A stretch of DNA of 64,000 bases, taken from NCBI RefSeq assembly GCF_026183895.1, contig NZ_JAPFQI010000016.1, positions 35,040 through 99,039 on the forward strand, read 5' to 3'. This DNA is from Sabulicella glaciei. Lineage in GTDB: Bacteria > Pseudomonadota > Alphaproteobacteria > Acetobacterales > Acetobacteraceae. Every line of letters begins with the position of its first letter. Position 1 is the stretch's first letter. The translations under genes and the position numbers were made by a program. Positions 36,150-45,365 of the stretch are shown in pieces. The notes beneath the pieces were generated by a model, which was not told where the DNA came from, did not search any database, and saw nothing but the letters and a program-made list of their open reading frames with translations.

Positions 36150-37406
36150 ATGACCCATCGTCGCAGTTTCCTCCAGACCGCGCTCGCCGGTGGCGTCGCC
36201 TCGCTCGCCATCACCCGCGACCTTTATGCCCAGGCCTCAGGGCCGATCGTCATCGGCCATCAGATCGAGCTGACGGGCGGCTTCTCCTCCTGGGGCTATT
36301 GGCACGACAAGGCGGCCAAGGCAGCGGCGAAGCTGATCAACGAGGGCGGCGGCATCGCCGGGCGCCGCCTCGACCTGATCACCGAGGACACGGAAAGCAA
36401 TCCCGCCGCAGGGGCCCGCAAGCTGCGCAGCCTAGTGCAGCGCAACCGCGCCTCCTTCATCCAGGGCTCGGTCCATTCCGGTGTCATGCTGGCCTCCATC
36501 CCCTTGGCCACGGAGCTGAAGACCATCTACTTCTCAACCGGCGAGGCGACGGAGGCCACGGGCTCCCGCGGCTCCCGCTGGGCCTTCCGCACCGGGTCGG
36601 ACACGTACTCCCTCGCGGGCGCGGCAGCTCCTTGGGCGTTCAACAACCTCGGCAAGACCTGGACCATGATCTTCCCTGACTATGCCTGGGGACACAGCCA
36701 CCACCAGGAGCACAAGGCGGTGATCGAACGCCTCGGGGGCAAGGTGCACGACCCCATCGCGGTGCCGCTGGATGCGCGCGACCTGCTGCCCTACCTCACG
36801 CGCATCCCGCAGGACACCGAGGTGCTCTTCAGCGTCTTCTTCGGCGCGCAATCCATCGCCTTCTACACCCAGGCGAAATCCATGGGCCTCGCGCGCACCA
36901 TGAGGATGTACAGCGTGTCCGGCACGATCGAGGCGATCGCGCCCGAGGACATCGACGGTGCCGCCGAAGGCGTCGTGGTGGTCGAGAACTTCCCGCGCGT
37001 GCTGGCGGCCAAGGATGACGAGTTCCACCGCGAGCACCTGCGCCTCATGGAGGTGGACGAGGTGCATGCGCGGGAGGCGGGCAGCCGCCGCGTCTATGCC
37101 AAGAGCCATGCCTGGCAGGCCTGGGAGAACCTGTTCCTCCTGAAGCGCGCCATCGAGGTCTCCAGCTGGCGCACCAAGCGGGACGACCCTGCGATGGTCG
37201 AGGCCCTGGAGGGCATGGAGATGCCGAACAGCTTGGCGCACCCGCAGGGGGCGAAGACGCTGCGCAAGCAGGACCACAGCGGCATGGTGGACACGTATAT
37301 CAGCCGCGTCACCGACAATGTCCTGGCCCCGGTGCACAAAGTCACGAAGGAGAGCCTGGCCGAGGGCCTGCCCCCGCGCTTCGACTTCAGCACCCAGGCG
37401 CTCTGA
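36150..37406 (+). CDS. Liv-type ABC substrate-binding protein (amide/urea/amino acid receptor family)
   Basis: A 418-residue periplasmic receptor. The twin-arginine signal THRRSFLQTALAGGVASLA at residues 2-20 is followed by IVIGHQIELTGGFSSWGYW, the type I receptor fold of the LivJ/AmiC/UrtA group. The long body (TESNPAAGARKLRSLVQRNR; IFPDYAWGHSHHQEHKAVIE) is closer to amide/urea receptors than to LivJ. The ATG at 36150 has AAAGGAGAA about 7 bases upstream. The nitrilase begins 3 bases after its stop, so uptake and hydrolysis are probably linked. Confidence 0.87.
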   Translation: MTHRRSFLQTALAGGVASLAITRDLYAQASGPIVIGHQIELTGGFSSWGYWHDKAAKAAAKLINEGGGIAGRRLDLITEDTESNPAAGARKLRSLVQRNRASFIQGSVHSGVMLASIPLATELKTIYFSTGEATEATGSRGSRWAFRTGSDTYSLAGAAAPWAFNNLGKTWTMIFPDYAWGHSHHQEHKAVIERLGGKVHDPIAVPLDARDLLPYLTRIPQDTEVLFSVFFGAQSIAFYTQAKSMGLARTMRMYSVSGTIEAIAPEDIDGAAEGVVVVENFPRVLAAKDDEFHREHLRLMEVDEVHAREAGSRRVYAKSHAWQAWENLFLLKRAIEVSSWRTKRDDPAMVEALEGMEMPNSLAHPQGAKTLRKQDHSGMVDTYISRVTDNVLAPVHKVTKESLAEGLPPRFDFSTQAL

Positions 37407-37408
37407 CC

Positions 37409-38458
37409 ATGGCCGAACCCAGCGGCCCGCGCCCTGCTGTCGCCCCGCGGCCTGTGACCGTCGCGGCAATCCACGCCGCGCCGGTCTGGCTCGAAGCCGA
37501 CGCCACGGCCGACAAGGCCGTCTCCCTGATTGCCGAGGCGGCACGCGCCGGGGCGCAGGCGGCGGTGTTCCCCGAAAGCTTCCTGCCGGGCTTTCCGGCC
37601 TGGGCCGGCTTGGCGCCGCCGATCCGGACGCACGAGTTCTTCCGGGCCTTCGCCGCCGCCAGCGTGCGGGTGGATGGCCCCCAGGTCGCGCGCATCCGGC
37701 AGGCGGCGCGGCGGCATGGAATGCTGGTCTCGCTCGGCATCTCCGAGTCGACGGATGTCTCGGTCGGCTGCCTGTGGAACAGCAACCTGCTGATCGGCCC
37801 GGACGGGGCGTTGCTGAACCACCACCGGAAGCTCGTGCCGACCTACTGGGAGAAGCTGGTCTGGGCCCCGGGCGACGGCGCGGGGCTGCGCGTCAGCCAG
37901 ACCGCCCTGGGCCGGGTCGGCATGCTCATCTGCGGCGAGAACACCAACCCGCTGGCGCGCTATGCCTTGATGGCGCAGGGCGAGGAACTCCACTTCGCCA
38001 GCTTCCCCGCCATCTGGCCGACACGCCCGCCCGGCGAGACCCATGCCTATGACATCGAGGAGGCGATCCGCGTGCGCTGCGCGGCACATGCCTTCGAGGC
38101 GAAGTGCTTCGTCGTGGTCGCCTCCAACGTGCTGGACGAAGTGGCGTCCCGCCATCTCGAGACGCTGGGCGCGGAGGCGGAGCATGTCCTTTCCGGCACG
38201 CCCCGGGCGGTTTCCCTCGTCATCGGGCCCGATGGACGCCAGATCGGCCAGTCCCAGCGCGAAGAAGGCATCCTGACCGTCACGGTCGACCTCGGCGACT
38301 GCGTCGAGCCGAAGCAGTTCCACGACGTGGTCGGCTACTACCAGCGGCCCGACATCTTCCAGCTCCAGGTCAACCGGACGGCCTTGCAGCCGGCCATCTT
38401 CAGCCAGGCGGCGCCACGGCCCAGCCCGCCCGACCCGGACTGGCAGGACGTCGCCTGA
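37409..38458 (+). CDS. Nitrilase (carbon-nitrogen hydrolase family)
   Basis: A 349-residue cytoplasmic enzyme that converts nitriles to acids and ammonia. The catalytic triad is complete: Glu56 in FPESFLPGFP, Lys141 in HRKLVPTYWEK, and Cys175 in MLICGENTNPLARY. The GENTNPL context after the cysteine is characteristic of true nitrilases rather than amidases. Length fits, and the Pro-rich C-terminal tail is usual. It is the last gene of the Liv transporter operon. Confidence 0.9.
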   Translation: MAEPSGPRPAVAPRPVTVAAIHAAPVWLEADATADKAVSLIAEAARAGAQAAVFPESFLPGFPAWAGLAPPIRTHEFFRAFAAASVRVDGPQVARIRQAARRHGMLVSLGISESTDVSVGCLWNSNLLIGPDGALLNHHRKLVPTYWEKLVWAPGDGAGLRVSQTALGRVGMLICGENTNPLARYALMAQGEELHFASFPAIWPTRPPGETHAYDIEEAIRVRCAAHAFEAKCFVVVASNVLDEVASRHLETLGAEAEHVLSGTPRAVSLVIGPDGRQIGQSQREEGILTVTVDLGDCVEPKQFHDVVGYYQRPDIFQLQVNRTALQPAIFSQAAPRPSPPDPDWQDVA

Positions 38459-38529
38459 GGGGAGGCGCGCCGTCTGACTCGGCTGGCAGGGTGCCGCCTG
38501 AGACGCCATTCTGTCGCGCGTGGGTATGT

Positions 38530-38870
38530 AAGACTTCGACTGGGACCATCTGCGGTTCTTTCCTTGGACTGGCGCGGCAGGGGCGCCTGGCGCCTCCGTG
38601 TGGCAGCGCCACCGTGCGCCGCCGCGTCGCCGAACTTGGAACGGCAGTTCGAACGCAAGCTGTTCGAACGGACGGTGGCGGCTTCGCGCTGACCGAGGTC
38701 GGACAGCGCCTACTGCCGGGCGTCGAGAGCATGCAGTGCCTGGCGGAGGCAGCGGCGGGCCTGCGCCCCGGACGCTTGGCAGGGCAGGTCCGTCTGGCGA
38801 CCATGGAAGGCATCGCCAGCCAGTACCTTGCCCGGTTGCTTCCCTCCTCGCGGCAGAAGCATTGTGAAGT
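38530..38870 (+). pseudogene. LysR-family regulator, N-terminal remnant
   Basis: The + strand encodes pieces of a LysR regulator resembling the intact gene at 43354: FDWDHLRFF, then after a one-base slip FLGLARQGRLAP, a shortened helix-turn-helix (ATVRRRVAEL), ERQFERKLFERT in a third frame, then GGFALTEVGQRLLPGVESM and ATMEGIASQYLARLL. At least two frameshifts and a deletion inside the recognition helix make it non-functional. It sits immediately downstream of the nitrilase and may have been that operon's regulator. Confidence 0.72.
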
Positions 38871-39306
38871 CGCAACTCGATCCGCTCCTCCGCCACCAAG
38901 GAGGTGACCGCGCTCATTCCGGAAGCGCGTGACCAGACGATGGTTGGGCTGGCGCGCCCTGTTGGGTGAGGTGACGGCGCTCTTCGTTGCGGGGATATCG
39001 GGCGAGAGGGTGGACGCTGAGGCGCTGCGGAAGCACTCCTTCAGGACACCGGCCAGAGTGCGCGTGGCGGAGGTGCTTCCTCTGACCAATTTGGGCAAGG
39101 TGACCGCTTCGGATCGTGGGGACTCCTGCCCGCGCGGGATGACTGCCTCGACGCGGGGCACTCCTCCCGCGCACGAAACGTTTGTCTGGATATCCGGGGT
39201 CTGCGCTGGCGCCCTTCCGCCACACGACGGCTGCGCGCCGGCGAGGGCCCTTGCGCAAATTCCCGGGCGGCCCTCCCTTGCCCTCTGTTAGCCTTCCGCC
39301 AACGAC
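38871..39306. other. Intergenic stretch with no supported feature
   Basis: About 435 bases between the LysR remnant and the receptor gene at 39319. Open frames exist on + (38929-39291) but match nothing I recognise, lack a convincing ribosome site, and are probably decayed sequence. The promoter of the next operon presumably lies near its end. Confidence 0.35.
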
Positions 39307-39318
39307 AAGGAGGCGAGA

Positions 39319-40635
39319 ATGGGATCGAGGATGGCGGGCCGCCATGGCCCGGGGCTGTGCGGCTGCGGCAACCAGGCCCTCGGCTGCTCACCGGTCGAGG
39401 CGACCTCCGCCACGGTGGAGGACGGGCTGATCCGTGCCGTCTTTCCGGACTCCGTCCTGCGCCGGCGGGTGCTGCGTGGCGTCGGTGCCGGCACGCTGCT
39501 CGCCGCGCTCGGCGACCTGCTGCCTCTCGGCGACCTGCACGCCCTCGCGCAGGAGCGTGGGACGCCCGAAAAACGCACCCTCAAGGCGGGCTTCCTGCCT
39601 CTGACCTGTGCCGCCCCGCTGGTGATCGGGCACGAGCGAGGCATCTATGCCAAGCACGGGATCGCGCTGGACCTCGTCAAGGTGCCCGGCATCGCGCTGA
39701 TCCGCGACCGCATGCTCGCCGGGGAACTCGACATCTCGCAGCAGGTCATGCCGGTCGCGCTGTCCACCACGGCAGGCGTCGGCGGCGCGGTGATCCCGAC
39801 CAAGGTGCTGACCGTGTTGAACCAGAACGGGAACGCGCTGGTGCTGGCCAGCCGGCACCGGGAGAATCGCGATCCCCGGAGCTGGCGCGGCTTTCGCTTC
39901 GCCGTCCCCTTCGAGCAGTCGCACCAGAACCTGCAGCTGCGCGCCTATGTCGCCAATGCTGGCCTGGACCCAGACCGCGACATCGCCATCCGTGTCACGC
40001 CACCAAGCGAGTACGTCTCCCAGCTGCGTGTCGGCAGCGTGGATGGGTTCTTTGGCGGCGAGCCGGGGCCGCAACGTGCCGTCTATGAAGGCGTGGGTTT
40101 CATCCATGCCCTATCCAAGGAGATCTGGGACGGTCATCCTTGCTGCTCCATCACGGCCACCAGTGCCTGGATCCAGCAGCACCCCAACACGTTCCTGGCG
40201 GCGTTCCGTGGCGCGGTGGAGGCCGGCGTCCACTGCGCAGATCCGGCCTCACGCCCCGGCATGGCACCGATCCTGGCGCGGGCCGAGTACGTGAACGCGC
40301 CGGAGGTGGTCTTGAATCAGGTCCTGACCGGCCGCTACGCCGATGGGCTGGGGCAGGTGAGGACCGCCGCGGACCGCGTCACCTACAATCCCTTCCCCGA
40401 CTATGCCATGGCGGTGTGGCTGACGGTGCAGATGCAGCGCTGGAACATGCTGTCCGGCACCACCGATGCGAAGGCGCTGGCGCGCGAGGTCATGCTGGCC
40501 ACCGACGCGCAGCGTCTCCTGCGCGAGGCTGGCGCTGCGGCTCCTGAGCCTGGCTTTGGCCGGCTGACCGTGCTGGGCCGACCCTTCGACAGCAGCGACC
40601 CGGAAGGCGAACTCCGTGCCGCTCGACGCGGGTGA
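39319..40635 (+). CDS. NrtA/CmpA-like ABC substrate-binding protein
   Basis: A 438-residue receptor of the nitrate/bicarbonate/nitrile-type ABC family. The ribosome site AAGGAGG stands 5 bases before the ATG, so the long N-terminus is real. Residues 10-25 contain a small Cys cluster (Cys14, 16 and 23 in LCGCGNQALGC); a twin-arginine-like signal (LRRRVLRGVGAGTLLAALGD) follows only near residue 47. The body has LKAGFLPLTCAAPLVIGHE, QSHQNLQLRAYVANAG and GEPGPQRAVYEGVGF, typical of CmpA/NrtA. Permease and ATPase genes follow in the same operon. Confidence 0.87.
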   Translation: MGSRMAGRHGPGLCGCGNQALGCSPVEATSATVEDGLIRAVFPDSVLRRRVLRGVGAGTLLAALGDLLPLGDLHALAQERGTPEKRTLKAGFLPLTCAAPLVIGHERGIYAKHGIALDLVKVPGIALIRDRMLAGELDISQQVMPVALSTTAGVGGAVIPTKVLTVLNQNGNALVLASRHRENRDPRSWRGFRFAVPFEQSHQNLQLRAYVANAGLDPDRDIAIRVTPPSEYVSQLRVGSVDGFFGGEPGPQRAVYEGVGFIHALSKEIWDGHPCCSITATSAWIQQHPNTFLAAFRGAVEAGVHCADPASRPGMAPILARAEYVNAPEVVLNQVLTGRYADGLGQVRTAADRVTYNPFPDYAMAVWLTVQMQRWNMLSGTTDAKALAREVMLATDAQRLLREAGAAAPEPGFGRLTVLGRPFDSSDPEGELRAARRG

Positions 40636-40645
40636 GCAGCCGCCC

Positions 40646-41500
40646 ATGACGCGGCCGCGTCGCAGGATCCATCTGCTTGACCGGCCCGGTGTGGGGGCCA
40701 TCCTCCTCGGCGTCGTTCTGCTGGCGGCGTGGCATTGGGCGACGACCGGGGGCTCCGTCACCGAGGCGGCCGATCCCGAATATGCGGCCCTGATGGGCGG
40801 TGCCGCCGCGCAGGCGGGCGCCGGGCTGCCCTCGCCCCTCGCAGTGCTGGAGAAAGCTGGCGAGCTGGCCTCCCGCGCCTTCGACGGGTCGACGCCAGGC
40901 AATCTCGGCATCGGACTTCACCTGCTGGTCTCCCTCGGCCGCGTTGCGTTGGGCTGGGCGATGGCGTTGGCCGTGGGGCTGCCATTGGGCTTCGCGATCG
41001 GCTTGTCGCCGCGCCTCAACCTTGCGCTGGACCCCTATTTCCAGATCCTGCGTCCGATCTCCCCTCTCGCCTGGATGCCGCTTGCCCTCTATGCGCTGAA
41101 GGACAGCGCGGCAGCGGCCATCTTCATCATCTTCATCTCAGCGCTCTGGCCCATCCTGCTGAACACCGCGGCAGGCGCTGCCGGGCTGCGTGCCGAATGG
41201 CGCAACGTCGCGCGCGTCTTCGGCCTGTCGCGGCTGGAGACGGTGTGGCGCGTCGTGCTGCCGGCGACGGTGCCGATGATCCTGGTCGGCGCCCGGCTTT
41301 CGATCGGCATCGCCTGGTTCGTCATCGTCGCCGCCGAGATGGTCGGGGCGCAGTCGGGCATCGGCTACTTCATCTGGAACGAATGGAACAACCTGCAGAT
41401 CGCCGCGATGATCGTAGCCATCTTCCTGATTGGCGGCGTCGGACTGGCGCTGGACCATGCGTTGGCAGCGGCCGGGCGGCGATGGGGCTTCGCCGAATGA
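40646..41500 (+). CDS. ABC transporter permease (NrtB-like)
   Basis: A 284-residue inner-membrane permease. It has a first transmembrane segment at about residues 15-32 (GAILLGVVLLAAWHWATT), a periplasmic Ala-rich loop, and five more hydrophobic stretches. The coupling loop is VARVFGLSRLETVWRVVLPATVP and the C-terminal part NEWNNLQIAAMIVAIFLIGG matches NrtB/CmpB. I favour the ATG at 40646; a GTG at 40616 would overlap the receptor gene by 20 bases. Confidence 0.87.
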   Translation: MTRPRRRIHLLDRPGVGAILLGVVLLAAWHWATTGGSVTEAADPEYAALMGGAAAQAGAGLPSPLAVLEKAGELASRAFDGSTPGNLGIGLHLLVSLGRVALGWAMALAVGLPLGFAIGLSPRLNLALDPYFQILRPISPLAWMPLALYALKDSAAAAIFIIFISALWPILLNTAAGAAGLRAEWRNVARVFGLSRLETVWRVVLPATVPMILVGARLSIGIAWFVIVAAEMVGAQSGIGYFIWNEWNNLQIAAMIVAIFLIGGVGLALDHALAAAGRRWGFAE

Positions 41501-42270
41501 GCGCCGCCGTCGAGATCCGTGACCTGTCGGTCCGTTTCGGCGACTACCTGGCGCTGGATCGCGCCTCCCTTTCCGTGCGGCCGGGAGAGGTGGTGGCCCT
41601 GATTGGCCATTCGGGATGCGGGAAATCCACCCTGCTGAATGCGGTCGCCGGGCTCCAGGCGGTCGTCGGCGGGAGCGTCGCTTCGGGCGGTCGTCCCGTC
41701 ATCGGTCCTGGGCCAGACCGGGCCATGGTGTTCCAGAGCCACGCCCTCCTTCCTTGGCTCAGCTGCCGGGACAACGTGCTGCTGGCCCTGCGCCCCCGCT
41801 TCCGGGGCGAAGCGCGGGTGCGGCTGCGGGAACGGGCCGACACCGCCCTGGCGAAGGTGGGACTTTCCGCAGCGGCCGAGCGCCGGCCCAACGAGATCTC
41901 CGGTGGCATGAAGCAACGCGTTGGCATCGCGCGTGCCCTGGCGATCGAGCCTGAAGTGCTGCTGCTTGACGAGCCGTTTGGCGCGCTGGACGCTCTAACC
42001 CGGGGCGGGCTGCAGGACGAGTTGTCCCGCATCGTCGAGGAGAGCGGCACCACGGTGCTCCTCGTCACGCACGATGTGGACGAGGCGCTCCTGCTGGCCG
42101 ACCGCATCGCGCTGATGAGCACAGGGCCTGGCGCACGGATCGCACACGTGGTGCCGGTGCCGCTGCAGCGGCCGCGCGACCGCCGCACCCTGGCCGAACA
42201 GCCGGGCTATGCCTCTTTGAAGCACCAGCTGCTGGACTTCCTCTTCGGCGGCCAGCACGCCGCGGCCTGA
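41497..42270 (+). CDS. ABC transporter ATP-binding protein (NrtD/SsuB-like)
   Basis: A 257-residue ATPase with Walker A LIGHSGCGKSTLLN near residue 37, Q-loop MVFQSHALLPWLS, signature ISGGMKQRVGIARAL, Walker B VLLLDEPFGALD and the switch LLVTHDVDEALLLAD. It starts in an ATGA overlap with the permease stop. It completes the three-gene transporter begun at 39319 and is convergent with the molybdoenzyme gene 5 bases away. Confidence 0.92.
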   Translation: MSAAVEIRDLSVRFGDYLALDRASLSVRPGEVVALIGHSGCGKSTLLNAVAGLQAVVGGSVASGGRPVIGPGPDRAMVFQSHALLPWLSCRDNVLLALRPRFRGEARVRLRERADTALAKVGLSAAAERRPNEISGGMKQRVGIARALAIEPEVLLLDEPFGALDALTRGGLQDELSRIVEESGTTVLLVTHDVDEALLLADRIALMSTGPGARIAHVVPVPLQRPRDRRTLAEQPGYASLKHQLLDFLFGGQHAAA

Positions 42271-42275
42271 CGCTC

Positions 42276-43277
42276 TCAGCCGGTCCGCGCCACGACCTCC
42301 ACGGCATGGACGGCGTTCCGGGCGCCCTCCATCGGCTGGGTGGCCCCCGCCGCATCCGTGGCGCGGCACAACAGCCGGGCCGCGCCACGGCGGGCGAAAC
42401 TCCACTCAAGCGACCAGGCCTGCCATGCCCGTCCTCGCCTCCCATCCAGCCGGGCCACCCGCCAAGTCTGACCATCATCGTCGCTGACCTCGACGCGGGT
42501 GACCGGCGCGTCGGACCATGCCCAGCCGCGCAGATGGGCGGTGCCGCCCAGGAGATCCCCGGGGGCCGGCGTGGTGAAGACGGCCTCGGGCGCCAGCGCC
42601 CAGACTGGCCGGGCCGTCCCGTCGGGCAGGCGGTCGTTGTAGTACGTCGTGGTGAAGGGGCCGTCGGCGCGGCGCTCAGCCAGGGTGAGGCGCCAGAGCC
42701 ATTTCACCGAGTTGGTGCCGAAGAAGCCCGGCACCACCAGCCGCAAGGGCCCTCCATGCTCGTCCGGAATGGGCGCGCCGTTCAGGCGGGTCGCGAGGAG
42801 GACGTCCTCTGCCGCACGCCAGAGAGGAAGGTCCTTGCGGTAGAAGGGCACCGCCTCGCCTGCGAAGGTGCCGCCATCAGCGCCGTCGGACCAGAGAAAC
42901 GAGGCCTCGGGCGCGACAAGGGCCGCCGAAAGCACCTCCGCCAGCCGCACGCCCTCCCAGATGACACAGGCGGCGCGGCGTGTCGGCACGTTCGGCTCGA
43001 GCGGGCTGCCGGCGCACTGATGCACCGCCTCCACTCGCGTCTGTGGCATCGCCATCAGGTCGTCGAGCGAAAGTCGCAGCTTCCGCCCCACCATGCCGTC
43101 GACCCGCAGGATCCATCCCGCCTCCATAGGCCGCGCGACGCCCAGATGGGCCAGCATGAAAAGCTGGTCGGTCGGCGTCACCGTGGCCGTCATCTGGTGC
43201 GGCTGCAGGGGAATGCGGCGCGTCAGCCCGGGAGGATCCAGCGTAACGCGCGGCGCTGCTTCAGGCATCTCGGTCAT
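42276..43277 (-). CDS. Sulfite oxidase-family molybdopterin enzyme
   Basis: A 333-residue protein of the sulfite oxidase/SoxC/nitrate-reductase molybdenum domain family. The molybdenum-ligand cysteine is in VHQCAGSPLEPN near residue 87; the pterin-binding GGPLRLVVPGFFGTNSVKWL near 195 and a C-terminal dimerisation domain (WSDAPVTRVEVSDDDGQTW) follow. I start at the ATG at 43277; the frame also allows a TTG at 43295. No signal peptide is visible, unlike periplasmic SorA/SoxC, so it may work in the cytoplasm. No cytochrome or haem subunit gene is adjacent. The substrate is unknown. Confidence 0.82.
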   Translation of the reverse strand: MTEMPEAAPRVTLDPPGLTRRIPLQPHQMTATVTPTDQLFMLAHLGVARPMEAGWILRVDGMVGRKLRLSLDDLMAMPQTRVEAVHQCAGSPLEPNVPTRRAACVIWEGVRLAEVLSAALVAPEASFLWSDGADGGTFAGEAVPFYRKDLPLWRAAEDVLLATRLNGAPIPDEHGGPLRLVVPGFFGTNSVKWLWRLTLAERRADGPFTTTYYNDRLPDGTARPVWALAPEAVFTTPAPGDLLGGTAHLRGWAWSDAPVTRVEVSDDDGQTWRVARLDGRRGRAWQAWSLEWSFARRGAARLLCRATDAAGATQPMEGARNAVHAVEVVARTG

Positions 43278-43353
43278 GCTGGAAGGCTGCGCCAATCAGG
43301 AGCCGCAGATGAAGACGGCATCAGCGCGAGGGGCCGTGCAGCCACGCGCGACG

Positions 43354-44265
43354 TCACTCCTCCGCACCCTCCAGCAGGAAACGGTGGTCGGAAGCCAGCG
43401 TCTCCTCCAGGAAGCGCACCGTCTCGCGCAGCCTCGGCACCCAGGCCAAGTCCTCGTGCACGGCAAGGTAGACCGGCCGTTCCGTCCGGACATGCGGCTT
43501 GAGCACGGGCACGAGGCGCGGATCGGTCTCACCTGCGAAGGAGGGCAGCAGCACCAGCCCGGCCCCGTTCGCTGCCGCGGTCGCCTGCGCATACATGGAC
43601 GAGGAACGGAAGCACACCTGCGGTGAGGATACGACATCCAGCAGCCAGTGCACCTCAGGGATCTGCACCAAGTCCTCAACGTAGTCCACGAAACGGTGGT
43701 GCGCGAGGTCCTCAGGCGCCTCAGGCGTGCCATGTGCCGCAAGGTAAGCGGGGGACGCATACAGGAACAGCGCGAAACCGCCAATCCGCCGGATCTCGAG
43801 CTTGGGCCCACGCATCGGCACGAAGGAAAGACTGATATCCGCCTCACGCTTCGTGAGATTGAACAGGGCCGGCGAGGTGACCAGCTCGACCGTTAGCCCA
43901 GGGTGGCGCTCCACAAGCCGCGGCAGACGCCGCGCCAGGTACTGCGCCGCGATGCCCTCCATGCTCGCCACCCGCACCCGGCCCGAGACGCCGGCTCCTG
44001 GGGCTGCGCAATGGTCGGCTATGGCAAGGACCTGTGCCTCCATTGCCTCGGCATGCGGCATGAGGGTCCGGCCGGCCTCCGTAAGCGCGAAGCCGTCAGC
44101 GGTGCGGTCGAACAGCTTGAGGTCCAGCGCTTTCTCCAGCTCCGCCACGCGCCGGCTCACTGTCGTGTGATCCACGCGGAGGCGGCGCGCCGCTGGGGCA
44201 AGCCGACCTTGTCTCGCCAGCTCCAGGAAGAAGAGCAAGGTGCTCCAGTCGAGCTGTCTCGGCAT
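43354..44265 (-). CDS. LysR-family transcriptional regulator
   Basis: A 303-residue regulator with the N-terminal winged helix LDWSTLLFFLELARQGRLAP and HTTVSRRVAELEKALDLKLF (residues 5-55), then the effector-binding domain (VRVASMEGIAAQYLARRLPR; VYLAVHEDLAWVPRLRETV). The ATG at 44265 is chosen as the family start; 44280 is in frame and possible. It reads toward the molybdoenzyme gene on the same strand (76-base gap) and may regulate it or the flavin reductase-like gene divergent to it. It closely resembles the broken LysR at 38530. Confidence 0.86.
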   Translation of the reverse strand: MPRQLDWSTLLFFLELARQGRLAPAARRLRVDHTTVSRRVAELEKALDLKLFDRTADGFALTEAGRTLMPHAEAMEAQVLAIADHCAAPGAGVSGRVRVASMEGIAAQYLARRLPRLVERHPGLTVELVTSPALFNLTKREADISLSFVPMRGPKLEIRRIGGFALFLYASPAYLAAHGTPEAPEDLAHHRFVDYVEDLVQIPEVHWLLDVVSSPQVCFRSSSMYAQATAAANGAGLVLLPSFAGETDPRLVPVLKPHVRTERPVYLAVHEDLAWVPRLRETVRFLEETLASDHRFLLEGAEE

Positions 44266-44362
44266 CACCCCGGCATCCATCGATGAAATGCTGGATGGTC
44301 GCAGGACGCCGGGAGGGCAGGCAAGCGTCCTGTCATGGTGTTTCCTCCCAGAATGCAAACTC

Positions 44363-44396
44363 CCCGGCGATCCTTATGGGAACGCCGGGCTTTTTT
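44363..44396 (+). terminator. Rho-independent terminator in a divergent leader
   Basis: CCCGGCG (44363-44369) pairs with CGCCGGG (44383-44389) around a 13-base loop, and is followed by C then six T (44391-44396). This is a good intrinsic terminator reading rightward. No gene on the + strand precedes it closely, so it may end a short leader or non-coding transcript, or attenuate the gene at 44549. Confidence 0.65.
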
Positions 44397-44548
44397 GCGT
44401 CAACGAGGACGATCATACTTCAGGCGCCGCACCAGTGCCCTCGGCTTGACTGCTCCTCATCGCCTGCCCCGCCTCCTACAAAGAGGCTTCGTGACATGGC
44501 CAAGTTCACATCGGCCGAGCTTTCAAGGTCATCAGCAAGGAACGTCGC

Positions 44549-45181
44549 ATGTTTTATGAACCCCGCCTTGGGCACGGCCTCCCCTACGACCCGTTCAAGG
44601 CAATCATCGCCCCACGGCCGATCGGCTGGATCTCTACGCTTGATCGCGAGGGGCGAGCAAATCTGGCGCCGTACAGCTTCTTCAACGCTGTACATTCGCG
44701 TCCACCGATGCTCGCTTTCACAAGCGAGACCATGAAAAACAGCGCCGGGAACGCGATCGCCACCGGAGAGTTTGTTTTCAATTTATGCAGCCGCGCGCTT
44801 TTCGATGCGATGAATGTCTCGTCCGATACGTTGCCGGCTGGGGCGAGCGAGTTCGAGGCAGCGGGGCTTGAGGCGGCGCCATCTCAGGTCGTCGCGGCGC
44901 CACGCGTTGCCGCGTCGCCCGCATCGATGGAATGCAAGGTCGTGGCCTCGATGCAGCTACGCGACCTGGAGGGCACTATGCTGTCGGGCTGGCTCATCAT
45001 TGGGCAGGTGGTGGGCGTGCATATTGACGACGCCTTTCTCCGCGATGGCCGGTTCGACACGGTCGCCGCCCAACCTCTCGCGCGTTGCGGCTATCGTGAC
45101 TACGCCGCCGTCACGGATCTGTTCGAGGCGCTACGGCCGACCGATGGCGGCGATTACCGACCAGGGCAGGGAGATAAATGA
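44549..45181 (+). CDS. Flavin reductase-like / FMN-binding split-barrel protein
   Basis: A 210-residue protein of the flavin-reductase-like (split barrel) family, which binds FMN and often supplies reduced flavin to monooxygenases. Landmarks are FKAIIAPRPIGWISTLDREG at residues 16-35, NLAPYSFFNAVHSRPPMLAF, and GEFVFNLCSRAL. AAGGA sits 7 bases before the ATG. No monooxygenase gene is adjacent; alanine dehydrogenase follows after 184 bases. The upstream gap contains a terminator hairpin. Confidence 0.83.
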   Translation: MFYEPRLGHGLPYDPFKAIIAPRPIGWISTLDREGRANLAPYSFFNAVHSRPPMLAFTSETMKNSAGNAIATGEFVFNLCSRALFDAMNVSSDTLPAGASEFEAAGLEAAPSQVVAAPRVAASPASMECKVVASMQLRDLEGTMLSGWLIIGQVVGVHIDDAFLRDGRFDTVAAQPLARCGYRDYAAVTDLFEALRPTDGGDYRPGQGDK

Positions 45182-45365
45182 CGACGGGTGGCCTCTGCTC
45201 CAGGATTGAAGCGAAACGATGCGCTGCCTGCGTGGGCATATCGCGCAGCAGTCAACCAGCCCGTCGACTTTCGGGTTTGAACGAGTGCATTCCACCATTG
45301 TACTCGACCACGCTCGCCTAACTTGGTCCGGAGGCAAGGTTGTAAAGCATCAGGAGAAGAGAATC

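Noticed and set aside
38929..39291. Open frame of 120 codons before the NrtA-like receptor gene
   Set aside because: Composition is irregular, there is no motif or ribosome site, and it sits in decayed sequence after the LysR remnant.
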